Assembly (NCBI GenBank): GCA_003158365.1 | Contig: PMIW01000195.1 | Location: 11,739 to 18,363, forward strand | Direction: 5' to 3' | Length of the DNA: 6,625 nucleotides | DNA from: Ignavibacteriota bacterium | GTDB taxonomy: Bacteria > Bacteroidota > Ignavibacteria > Tepidaquicellales > Tepidaquicellaceae | Part shown: in pieces, positions 1 to 6,364 of the stretch | Numbering within the stretch: the stretch's first letter is position 1 | Layout of the letters: each line of letters opens with the position of its first letter | Made by a program: the position numbers and the translations under genes | Notes under the pieces: model-generated | Told to the model about the DNA's origin: nothing | Seen by the model: the letters and a program-made list of their open reading frames with translations, nothing else | Databases searched by the model: none

Positions 1-277
1 TGTGTTCTCCGGACTTGCCAAAACCCACTGACAATTCTTTTGTAATACCTGCATAAACTTTCTTATTATCATATAATACAATAGGGTTTATCAGATATAA
101 AATTGCAGCAATTCCGATAGATACAGTCGTAATTGAGAAAGCAGAAGTATTTGTATTTTCTTTATCAAATAATGAAACCGGTTGACTGTCGGAAAAATAA
201 TTTTGCGAATAAATATTACCGCTAATCAACAGTATTAATATTAAATATGTAATTATTTTCATTAATTTATTTTTCAT
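1..277 (-). CDS. N-terminal part of an unrecognised secreted or envelope protein (runs off the left edge)
   Basis: An open frame starts with ATG at 277 and stays open to base 1, giving 92 visible residues; the C-terminus lies outside the window. Residues 1-25 look like an export signal: basic start (MKNKLMK), hydrophobic core (about 8-19) and a plausible cleavage site around IYSQ/N (22-26). A polar stretch follows, then a second hydrophobic segment at about 47-69, then NPIVLYDNKKVYAGITKE (64-81) and a Gly-rich, possibly beta-structured end. The start overlaps the stop of the upstream exporter as ATGA (277-274), which suggests translational coupling; an in-frame ATG at 262 is an alternative. 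I do not recognise the family. The signal and alternating tail fit an envelope or outer-membrane protein, but this is inference. The frame is supported by its signal-peptide shape, the overlap and the absence of stops. Confidence 0.7.
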   Translation of the reverse strand, partial: MKNKLMKIITYLILILLISGNIYSQNYFSDSQPVSLFDKENTNTSAFSITTVSIGIAAILYLINPIVLYDNKKVYAGITKELSVGFGKSGEH

Positions 278-1044
278 ATATAGAACACGGAAATAAAAGC
301 TTTTACAAATAAAATTATTCCAAGTATGATTAAAATTATCCCCGCAATTATGTTAAGCTTATTCACTGTTGCCTGATTAATTCTTTTCTTATTCCCGGTA
401 ATAAGCTTTAACAATAGAAAGAACCAGGCATATGTACCTGCAAATGCACCAATTGCAAATAATATTCCTCCAAAGAATGACGGACTGAAGAATTTATATC
501 CTTTTAAATATCCCACAAGTCCAATCCAGGATGCAGGTATAGTGAGTGAAGATAAACACAGCAGTACCCCCATAAAAAATAATCCAAAAAATTTCGGATT
601 ATTTATTTCCTTAGTCTTAATATGCTTAGCAATATTTTCAGCTTTTTCTCCCAATTTATTTGCTTTTTTGAAAGCAGTTACTAACTTAGCGGATTCTTTT
701 GTTTCAAGTTTATTGTATGTGATTTTTGTTCTCATTATTTTAATCCCATAAATAATAACAACTACACATCCAAAAAAAGTAAAGAAAATCTCTATTGCAA
801 ATGCATTATTTTCATAAAATTCGGTTAAAACCAAGGGGAGAAAAGAAATAATAAGAGAAATTCCTCCAAAAGCTATAAGGCAATAGAAAAAATCCATAAA
901 TGCCGCACCAGATGCTATTGCTCTACCTTCATTAATCTCATTTTTAAATCCTTTGGATATTATTGCAAAGGATATAGGTCCCAAAGGAGGCACCGAAACA
1001 ATAAACCCGGTTAAAATTCCTGCTATTAAATTAATTAATATCAA
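274..1044 (-). CDS. LysE/RhtB-family amino-acid or small-metabolite exporter
   Basis: Inner-membrane efflux protein of the LysE superfamily, whose members export amino acids and similar small solutes; the substrate here is unknown. In 256 residues there are six likely membrane segments: about 3-29, 49-73, 83-104, 152-180, 190-215 and 229-253. The first carries the family signature SVPPLGP (17-23), followed by a Gly/Ala-rich stretch GRAIASGAAFMD (40-51). The loop at about 105-150 is long and rich in Lys and Glu, making the protein longer than the usual 200-220 residues. The start is TTG at 1044: the preceding in-frame codons back to a TAA at 1062-1060 contain no ATG or GTG, and TTG places the first membrane segment where the family expects it. 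It lies 45 bp after the dehydrogenase stop and ends in an ATGA overlap with the next gene, so all three are probably cotranscribed. The family call is good; the substrate is open. Confidence 0.85.
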   Translation of the reverse strand: MILINLIAGILTGFIVSVPPLGPISFAIISKGFKNEINEGRAIASGAAFMDFFYCLIAFGGISLIISFLPLVLTEFYENNAFAIEIFFTFFGCVVVIIYGIKIMRTKITYNKLETKESAKLVTAFKKANKLGEKAENIAKHIKTKEINNPKFFGLFFMGVLLCLSSLTIPASWIGLVGYLKGYKFFSPSFFGGILFAIGAFAGTYAWFFLLLKLITGNKKRINQATVNKLNIIAGIILIILGIILFVKAFISVFYI

Positions 1045-1089
1045 ATAAAGTTTAATAATTTAAATTACATGGACAATTAGAATTAATAA

Positions 1090-1854
1090 TTATCTTGCCG
1101 TGTATCCGCCATCAATAACAAGTTCGCTTCCGGTTATGAACTTAGATTCATCCGAAGCCAGATAAACAACTCCGTAACCTATATCATCCGGTTCACCCAT
1201 ATGACCAAGAGGATGAAGGTTTTCCAGAGCTTTTATGCTTTCGTCTACATTACCTGTCGCTTCGAGAAATTTATTCACCATCGGAGTTTTTATAAAACCG
1301 GGGTGGATAGAATTTACTCTTATATTGTCTTTTGCATAAAATAACGCGTCGGTCTTAGTCATTAAACTGACTGCACCTTTAGAAGCATGATACGGAGGAA
1401 TATCTGTACTGCTTATAATTCCATAAATTGACGACATATTTATTATACTACCACCTTTGTATTCTTTCATATGAGGGATAATATATTTAGTACAAAAAAA
1501 TACACCTTTAACATTTATATTCATAACTTTGTCCCACTCTTCGGAAGTGATTTCATGAGTTGGCTTATTTACCCCCGATATTCCCGCATTGTTAACCAGT
1601 ATATCAATTCTTCCGTATGTTTTGTAAACTTTTTCTATTACATCTTTAACATTTTCTTCATTAGATGTATCAAGATGCCAGTATTCAGCGATTCCGGTAT
1701 TATTAATTTCTTTAACTAAATATTGCCCTTCTTCATCAAGTATATCTGTCACTGCAACTTTCGCACCTTCTTTTGCAAGAAGTGTGCATATGGATTGGCC
1801 GATTCCAAGACTTCCACCTGTCACCAGTGCTACTTTATTTTCTAATCTGTTCAT
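1090..1854 (-). CDS. Classical short-chain dehydrogenase/reductase (SDR), probably NAD(H)-dependent
   Basis: A cytosolic Rossmann-fold oxidoreductase interconverting an alcohol and a ketone or aldehyde. The 254-residue length is typical of classical SDRs. The nucleotide-binding motif TGGSLGIG is at 12-19. Asp37 at the end of the second strand (AVTDI) favours NAD(H) over NADP(H). NNAG is at 88-91. The catalytic tetrad is complete: Asn114 (NINVKG), Ser142 (MSSIYG), Tyr155 and Lys159 (YHASK). HPGFIKT at 184-190 and the C-terminal TGSELVIDGGY (241-251) are standard. Database matches would probably be named glucose 1-dehydrogenase or cyclopentanol/3-oxoacyl-ACP-reductase-like, but the substrate cannot be deduced. 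The ATG at 1854 gives the normal N-terminus (NRLENKVALVTGG), with no Shine-Dalgarno. It is the first gene of its unit, behind a terminator and a palindromic operator candidate, and is followed by an exporter. Confidence 0.93.
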   Translation of the reverse strand: MNRLENKVALVTGGSLGIGQSICTLLAKEGAKVAVTDILDEEGQYLVKEINNTGIAEYWHLDTSNEENVKDVIEKVYKTYGRIDILVNNAGISGVNKPTHEITSEEWDKVMNINVKGVFFCTKYIIPHMKEYKGGSIINMSSIYGIISSTDIPPYHASKGAVSLMTKTDALFYAKDNIRVNSIHPGFIKTPMVNKFLEATGNVDESIKALENLHPLGHMGEPDDIGYGVVYLASDESKFITGSELVIDGGYTAR

Positions 1855-1954
1855 TATTTTTTTCTATAAAATTTAATTTTCCGAAAAATTATTTATTAAA
1901 TATTTTACGTTTATTATACTCTTATCTTCTTGATTACTTTATAGTTAACACCAA

Positions 1955-1960
1955 ATTATA
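1955..1960 (-). promoter_or_regulatory. Candidate -10 box for the dehydrogenase/exporter unit
   Basis: On the minus strand bases 1960-1955 read TATAAT, continuing as TATAATTTG. That is an exact match to the general sigma-70 -10 hexamer and resembles, with one extra base, the TAnnTTTG element of Bacteroidota promoters. It lies between the terminator of the upstream unit and the dehydrogenase start, predicting a leader of roughly 95 nt. There is no good -35 at 17 bp (ATTTAT), nor a TTTG at the Bacteroidota distance, and such hexamers arise by chance in AT-rich DNA. The position beside the inverted repeat is the main support. Confidence 0.4.
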
Positions 1961-1962
1961 TT

Positions 1963-1982
1963 TTTATCTTGTTCAAGATAAA
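1963..1982. promoter_or_regulatory. Perfect 9+2+9 inverted repeat, likely operator of the dehydrogenase unit
   Basis: The plus strand reads TTTATCTTGTTCAAGATAAA: nine-base arms TTTATCTTG and CAAGATAAA are exact reverse complements around a 2-base centre. A 2-base loop is too small for a stable hairpin and no U-run follows on either strand, so a site for a dimeric DNA-binding protein is more likely than a terminator. It ends 2 bp upstream of the TATAAT box at 1960-1955, covering the spacer and -35 region, where a repressor would block RNA polymerase. The length and symmetry resemble sites of winged-helix (MarR-type) or TetR-type regulators; no regulator gene is in the window, so the family is a guess. 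Confidence 0.5.
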
Positions 1983-2018
1983 TAAAGGAAATAATTAAAG
2001 TAATAGTGCAGAGGGATG

Positions 2019-2046
2019 AAAAAAGGACTAATCCTAATGGATTAGT
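2019..2046 (-). terminator. Factor-independent terminator after the BrkB-family gene
   Basis: Read on the minus strand from 2046: stem arm ACTAATCC (2046-2039), loop ATTA (2038-2035), perfectly complementary arm GGATTAGT (2034-2027), then CC and six T (2024-2019). This is an intrinsic terminator in the direction of the efflux genes, about 60 nt beyond the BrkB stop at 2106. The 8-bp stem has three G-C pairs, so it is moderate rather than strong. It separates the efflux/BrkB unit from the dehydrogenase/exporter unit. The reverse direction lacks a comparable U-run. Confidence 0.7.
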
Positions 2047-2105
2047 AATTAGCAATTTAAGCAAGTTCTCATTCCCGGATAAATGCAATACCTAAACTAT
2101 TGTTT

Positions 2106-3053
2106 TTACAAAAGGGATTTTTTTGATTTTTCAACGGATTCTTTGATTAATACAGATATTTTTGTAATAAGAATACCTTCTTTATCTGCTTCAAGCGGTT
2201 TGTCTCCATAACGACTTCTATATAAATAAGTAATTTCAGCACCTAAATAAAGAATCACACCGGAATAGTAAATCCATACAAAAAGAATTATCAATGATGC
2301 GGCAGCACCATAAGTTGAGGAATAAGAACTTTTTCCTAAATACATTCCTATTAAATATTTACCGATAAAAAAAAGGAAGGAAGTTACTGTAGCACCCATC
2401 CAAACATATTTCCAGGCAATCCGAACATCAGGAAGATATTTTAATATTAATGCAAAGAGAAGTATAATAATGATAAATGAACCAATATAATTATAAATCT
2501 CAGCAACAGGAATAATCGAAGGAAAGAGATATCCTAAATATTTATTTAATAAAGTGAGAACGGATTCGGTAATAAGAGAAACCATAAGTATAAAACTTGA
2601 GGCAATTACCATTGAAAAGGAAACGATTCGTGTTCGTATGAAATTTCTTAGTCCCCGCCCGGGTTTCAGTTCCACTCCCCAGATAATATTAAGCGATTCC
2701 TGAAGCTCTATAAAAACGCTAACAGCACCAAAGATTAACAGAATGATACTCAGTGAAGCTGCGAATATCCCTGTGGACAGATTTGAAGCACCTTTAATAA
2801 TTGTATTTAGCATAGCAGCCCCATCTGCTCCGATAAGCTTGTTTGCCTGTTCAACTATTTCAATCCGGGCTTTATCTTCACCAAAAAATAATCCCACAAA
2901 AGAGATTACTATAAGAAGCATAGGACCTATGGAAAAAGCGGTATAATATGATAAAGCGGCTGCCATTTTCAATCCTTTATCATCCATAAATTCCCAAAAG
3001 GAATCTATGAGTAATTTTGGTAAATCCTTAATTCTGAATTTTTTATTATCCAT
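2106..3053 (-). CDS. YihY/BrkB-family inner-membrane protein
   Basis: Member of the YihY/BrkB family, once misnamed ribonuclease BN; the molecular role is not firmly established, and transport or envelope functions have been proposed. At 315 residues it matches the usual core length. Visible family hallmarks are the N-terminal MAAALSYYTAFSIGPML (30-46), the LQESLNIIWGV stretch (117-127) with the basic loop GLRNFIRTR (134-142), KYLPDVRIAWK (205-215), and the conserved STYGAAASLIILFVWIYYSG region (246-265) ending in GAEITYLY (271-278). About six membrane segments are likely: 32-57, 95-116, 143-168, 187-206, 215-237 and 248-273. The C-terminal 40 residues are charged and probably cytoplasmic. 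The ATG at 3053 gives a normal N-terminus. It follows the permease by 32 bp on the same strand and precedes a terminator, so it is probably the last gene of the efflux operon. A functional link to the pump is not shown. Confidence 0.92.
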   Translation of the reverse strand: MDNKKFRIKDLPKLLIDSFWEFMDDKGLKMAAALSYYTAFSIGPMLLIVISFVGLFFGEDKARIEIVEQANKLIGADGAAMLNTIIKGASNLSTGIFAASLSIILLIFGAVSVFIELQESLNIIWGVELKPGRGLRNFIRTRIVSFSMVIASSFILMVSLITESVLTLLNKYLGYLFPSIIPVAEIYNYIGSFIIIILLFALILKYLPDVRIAWKYVWMGATVTSFLFFIGKYLIGMYLGKSSYSSTYGAAASLIILFVWIYYSGVILYLGAEITYLYRSRYGDKPLEADKEGILITKISVLIKESVEKSKKSLL

Positions 3054-3085
3054 AATCTTATTTCAATCTCTTATTCAGGACATTT

Positions 3086-4306
3086 TTATTCATATCGTAA
3101 TGCATCAATAGGATTCAGATTAGCGGCTTTTCTTGACGGGTACCATCCGAAGAAAATTCCGATGAGTGTACTTACTATGAACGAAATAATAATTGATTTT
3201 ACAGTTACAATAGTTGTGAAACCCGCAAAATTTGATACTAAATATGCGGTGCCGAGTCCTATTATAATACCTGAAATTCCTCCCAGAAGGCTTAAAACAA
3301 CTGCTTCGAGCAATAATTGAAACTGCACATCAATACCAGTTGCTCCGACTGCCATTCGAATTCCAATTTCGCGTGTCCTTTCAGTAACAGAAACAAGCAT
3401 AATATTCATTATGCCGATTCCTCCTACAAACAAGGAAATAGCTGCGACAGCCGAGAGTAATACAGTTATAGTGTTAACCACAGTGTTAAGAGTCTCCCGC
3501 ACTTCAAGCTGTGTACTGGTTGTAAAGTCATTTTCAGTGGTAGGAAGTAACTGATGCCTTTTTCGCAATGCTTTTTCAATTTCTGAAACAGCACTGTTTA
3601 CAACGTCTTCCGATTTTGCCGAAGCATATATTTGCTGAATATTATCATTACCAAGCATGCGGTTTTGAACTGTAGAAAAAGGTGCTAAAATAATATTATC
3701 CAGGTCTTCTCCCAACCCGCTTGTTCCTTTGCTCAATAGTACACCTATAATAAGAAAAGGAATTGTCCCAGCCCTTATAGTCGAGCCGACAGGATTAACA
3801 TTATCCCCGAACAGGTTAGTTGATACGGTTTTACCGATTACACAAACCTTTGCCATTTTTTTCTCATCATCCTTTGTAAAAATAACACCTGTTTCTATTT
3901 TCATATCACGGATTGTAAAATAATCTGCATAGACCCCTGATATACTGCTTCTCCAGTTCCTGTTTCCGAATTTCATCTGGACGGTTGTCCGAACTAAAGG
4001 AGATACAGAGACTATAGAGGGAGCTTCGGTTATCAAAATATCAGCATCTTCTTTCTTTAATGTTGCACCTGTACCGGATTCCATTTTTACACCTTTATCT
4101 CTGGCTGAAACAGGACTTATTGTGATGAGATTTGTACCAAGGCTGCTTATGCGCGTATTAATGTCTGCACTGGACCCGGTACCGATGGCATCCATTACAA
4201 TTACGGATACGACACCAATAATAATTCCAAGCATCGTGAGAAATGAACGAAACCGGTTTTTCTTTAGAGCTTTGAAAGCAACCTTTATACTGCTTTGAAT
4301 TAACAT
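3086..4306 (-). CDS. MacB-type ABC transporter permease (FtsX-domain, no fused ATPase)
   Basis: Inner-membrane subunit of a MacAB-like mechanotransmission exporter. The 406 residues follow the MacB_PCD plus FtsX plan: one N-terminal membrane helix (about 20-42, in NRFRSFLTMLGIIIGVVSVI), a large periplasmic region (about 43-275) containing SSLGTNLITISP (54-65), and three C-terminal helices (about 278-304, 331-356 and 368-390). The hallmark VTERTREIGIRMAVGAT is at 307-323 and the typical end PSRKAANLNPIDALRYE at 390-406. Unlike E. coli MacB, the ATPase is not fused and is the separate gene 31 bp upstream. The ATG at 4306 gives the expected amphipathic N-terminus (SIKVAFKALKKNRFRS). Residue Asp39 (VIVMDAIGTG), at the end of the first helix, stands where relatives mostly carry an uncharged residue. 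The substrate may be a macrolide, peptide, lipid or other compound; homology alone cannot decide. Confidence 0.93.
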   Translation of the reverse strand: MLIQSSIKVAFKALKKNRFRSFLTMLGIIIGVVSVIVMDAIGTGSSADINTRISSLGTNLITISPVSARDKGVKMESGTGATLKKEDADILITEAPSIVSVSPLVRTTVQMKFGNRNWRSSISGVYADYFTIRDMKIETGVIFTKDDEKKMAKVCVIGKTVSTNLFGDNVNPVGSTIRAGTIPFLIIGVLLSKGTSGLGEDLDNIILAPFSTVQNRMLGNDNIQQIYASAKSEDVVNSAVSEIEKALRKRHQLLPTTENDFTTSTQLEVRETLNTVVNTITVLLSAVAAISLFVGGIGIMNIMLVSVTERTREIGIRMAVGATGIDVQFQLLLEAVVLSLLGGISGIIIGLGTAYLVSNFAGFTTIVTVKSIIISFIVSTLIGIFFGWYPSRKAANLNPIDALRYE

Positions 4307-4337
4307 AATTTATTATTCATATATCAAAAAAGTAAAT

Positions 4338-5084
4338 TTAAATTACTACTTCTTCCAGTTTTGGCAATATTTTTAATTGTTCTGTTGCAATTATTCTGTT
4401 AATTGTATCTTCAGCTTTGAGCATTTTTCCGTCACGAAATACTACTTTCCTTTTAGCCGTTTGGGCAATATCGTCCTCATGTGTAACCATTAAAATTGTA
4501 ATTCCTTCGTCATTCAACAGCTGGAATATTTGGATAATTTCCATACTCGTTCGAGTATCGAGGTTGCCCGTAGGTTCGTCTGCAAGGATTATTTTGGGAT
4601 TATTTACTATTGCCCTGGCTATTGCAACTCTTTGCTGCTGACCGCCTGAGAGCATATTGGGCATGTTATTCATACGGTCTTTTAATCCTACGCTTACTAA
4701 TGCTTTCTCGACCTTAATTTTTCTTTCGGATGCGGGTATATTACAGTAAATCAGGGGAAGCTCAACATTGTCGAAAGCAGTTGTACGGGAAAGAAGATTG
4801 AATGACTGGAAAACAAATCCAATATTATCTCTCCGCAAGTGTGCAAGTTGTATTTTGGATTTACTTATAACCGATTCACCGTTGAAAAGATATTCACCCT
4901 TTGTTGGTATATCCAGACAACCCAGTATATTCATAAATGTAGATTTTCCCGAGCCGCTTGTACCCATTACAGCAATATATTCTCCAACATACACATCCAT
5001 TGACACATCATTCAGAGCGGCAAGGGTCTGATTACCCATTTTGTATATTTTGAATAAGTTTTTAACCGAGATGACTGCCTGCAT
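4338..5084 (-). CDS. MacB/LolD-type ABC transporter ATPase
   Basis: Cytoplasmic nucleotide-binding subunit that powers the adjacent permease. All ABC motifs are intact in order: Walker A GTSGSGKST (41-49), Q-loop Gln93 in VFQSFNLL (91-98), signature LSGGQQQR (145-152), Walker B IILADE (165-170) with catalytic Glu170, D-loop GNLD (173-176) and switch His202 (MVTHE). NLLSRTTAFDNVELPL (96-111) is characteristic of the MacB/LolD/FtsE-like class. The 248 residues exceed the usual 220-235 by a C-terminal tail (about 224-248, ending KLEEVVI). The ATG at 5084 lies 10 bp beyond the adaptor stop, and the permease begins 31 bp after this gene, so the three are surely cotranscribed. LolD (lipoprotein release) is the closest alternative, but the MacA-type adaptor next door favours a tripartite efflux pump. 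Confidence 0.95.
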   Translation of the reverse strand: MQAVISVKNLFKIYKMGNQTLAALNDVSMDVYVGEYIAVMGTSGSGKSTFMNILGCLDIPTKGEYLFNGESVISKSKIQLAHLRRDNIGFVFQSFNLLSRTTAFDNVELPLIYCNIPASERKIKVEKALVSVGLKDRMNNMPNMLSGGQQQRVAIARAIVNNPKIILADEPTGNLDTRTSMEIIQIFQLLNDEGITILMVTHEDDIAQTAKRKVVFRDGKMLKAEDTINRIIATEQLKILPKLEEVVI

Positions 5085-5094
5085 GATATTTTTT

Positions 5095-6288
5095 TTAACG
5101 TATCCTTGGTGTTTTAGAAGGCGTCTGAATCAGTCCTTTAGTCTGAGAATTTTTTGTTCCATTTCCTTTGATACCCAACACTAATTCGGATTGAAGAGTC
5201 AACCCGCTGCCAATTACTTCCACCTTAACACCGTCTGACAGACCGGTTTGTATTTCCAGCGTTTCAAGAATACCGTTTTTTAAAATAAAAACCAATGCTC
5301 TCCCTACGTTCATTAAGCTGTCCCTTTCACTCTTAATAAGAATACTATCCAGTCCTTTTTGTGAAGACTGCGGAGGAGAAAAGTTTAAAGCTGAAACAGG
5401 AATTTTTAGTATGCCTTTACTTTCTTGCACTACAATAGAAATATCTGCATTCATTCCGGGCAGAAGTTTTAAGTCCTCATTCGGGGCATCTATCATTACA
5501 GCATAACTAACTACATTATTTAATGTTATTGGCTGTAAACGGATTTGCTGGACAACTCCTGTAAAAGTTTCGTCGGGATACGCATCCACGTTGAAAAAAA
5601 CCGGTTGACCTATTTTTATCTGGCCTATATCTGCTTCATCAACATTTGCCTGTAATTGCATTTTTTTCAAATCATTTGCAATCGTGAAGAGTGTAGGAGT
5701 AGTGAAACTTGCTGCTACTGTCTGACCCACGTCCACATTTCTTGAAATTATTATACCGCTGATAGGAGCCACTATAGTGGCAAACTTCAAATTTATTTTA
5801 GCCTTGGATAATTCCCCGGCTGCAGTTTGTACTGTATTTTGCGCTGTTTTATATGTGCTTACCTGTATATCAAAATCACTCTGTGTAATTAAATGTTTTT
5901 CGATTAAAATTTCATTTCTTTCATAATCTCCTTTTATCTGTATTAATTGTGTCTGAGCTTTTGCTAAATTAGCATTAGCTTCATCCAATGAAACTTGCAA
6001 ACTCCTTGTATCGAGTAATGCAATTACCTGCCCTTCCTTTACGACATCATTGTAATCGACAAATATCTTTGATATTACACCCGATACCTGCGTACCTACA
6101 AGCACTGTTTTTAATGCATTAACCGTACCTGTGGCTGTTACCAAAATTTGAATATCACCAAGTTCAGGTTCTATTGTGTTAAATGCAACTTTTGTGTCTT
6201 TTTGCCCTATCCATATAATATATGCAGTAACTGATACTGCAAGAATGACAAAAATAGAAATCACAATAATTATAGTGCGTTTTTTCAT
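5095..6288 (-). CDS. MacA-like periplasmic adaptor (HlyD/RND membrane-fusion protein family)
   Basis: Membrane-fusion protein linking the ABC permease to an outer-membrane TolC-like channel. The 397 residues begin with a membrane anchor (about 5-27, no lipobox Cys), so it should be tethered in the inner membrane with the rest in the periplasm. Domain order is standard: first lipoyl half-motif with TVLVGTQVSGVISKIFVDYNDVV (61-83) and GQVIALLDTR (86-95); an alpha-helical hairpin (about 97-168) with its turn near EKHLITQSD (130-138); second lipoyl half with ATIVAPISGIIISRNVDVGQTV (170-191); beta-barrel (about 207-290) with the NVDEADIGQIKIGQPV segment (215-230) and LLPGMNADISI (275-285); and a membrane-proximal domain to about 375. 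A Ser/Thr/Lys-rich tail (376-397) probably lacks structure. The ATG at 6288 gives a typical positive-inside anchor. It is followed by its ATPase after 10 bp. A 76-bp gap separates it from the upstream gene, without a clear terminator. Confidence 0.94.
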   Translation of the reverse strand: MKKRTIIIVISIFVILAVSVTAYIIWIGQKDTKVAFNTIEPELGDIQILVTATGTVNALKTVLVGTQVSGVISKIFVDYNDVVKEGQVIALLDTRSLQVSLDEANANLAKAQTQLIQIKGDYERNEILIEKHLITQSDFDIQVSTYKTAQNTVQTAAGELSKAKINLKFATIVAPISGIIISRNVDVGQTVAASFTTPTLFTIANDLKKMQLQANVDEADIGQIKIGQPVFFNVDAYPDETFTGVVQQIRLQPITLNNVVSYAVMIDAPNEDLKLLPGMNADISIVVQESKGILKIPVSALNFSPPQSSQKGLDSILIKSERDSLMNVGRALVFILKNGILETLEIQTGLSDGVKVEVIGSGLTLQSELVLGIKGNGTKNSQTKGLIQTPSKTPRIR

Positions 6289-6364
6289 TTTTAAACATTT
6301 TCTAAAAATTTTTAAAACAATTATTCCTTTTCGTTTTGTTACAAATTTTTACTGAAATTAAGGT

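Noticed and set aside
1868..1880. A/T-only inverted repeat AAAATT-T-AATTTT just upstream of the dehydrogenase start
   Set aside because: It is low-complexity and too weak to fold; better explained as the unstructured A/T-rich leader seen before the other genes.
1773..1985. Plus-strand open frame of 70 codons spanning the dehydrogenase start and the intergenic gap
   Set aside because: It is mostly antisense to a solid dehydrogenase gene, has low-complexity Phe/Tyr/Leu composition and runs through the promoter region; no domain is visible.
4417..5031. Two plus-strand open frames opposite the ABC ATPase gene
   Set aside because: They are antisense shadows of conserved ATPase motifs, with no independent sign of coding.
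4338..5084. LolCDE lipoprotein-release system as the identity of the ABC genes
   Set aside because: The ATPase alone could be LolD-like, but the permease has a MacB_PCD/FtsX plan and is preceded by a MacA-type adaptor with lipoyl, hairpin and barrel domains, which fits a tripartite efflux pump better.
6304..6313. A/T-only palindrome AAAAATTTTT in the gap before the adaptor
   Set aside because: It has no G-C pairs and no loop, so it is not a credible terminator, and such runs are common in AT-rich gaps.
6316..6345. Possible Bacteroidota-type promoter for the adaptor (minus-strand TTTG at 6345-6342, 18 bp, then TAATTGTT at 6323-6316)
   Set aside because: The downstream box matches TAnnTTTG at only half of its last four bases and the spacer is shorter than usual; in such AT-rich sequence this is expected by chance.
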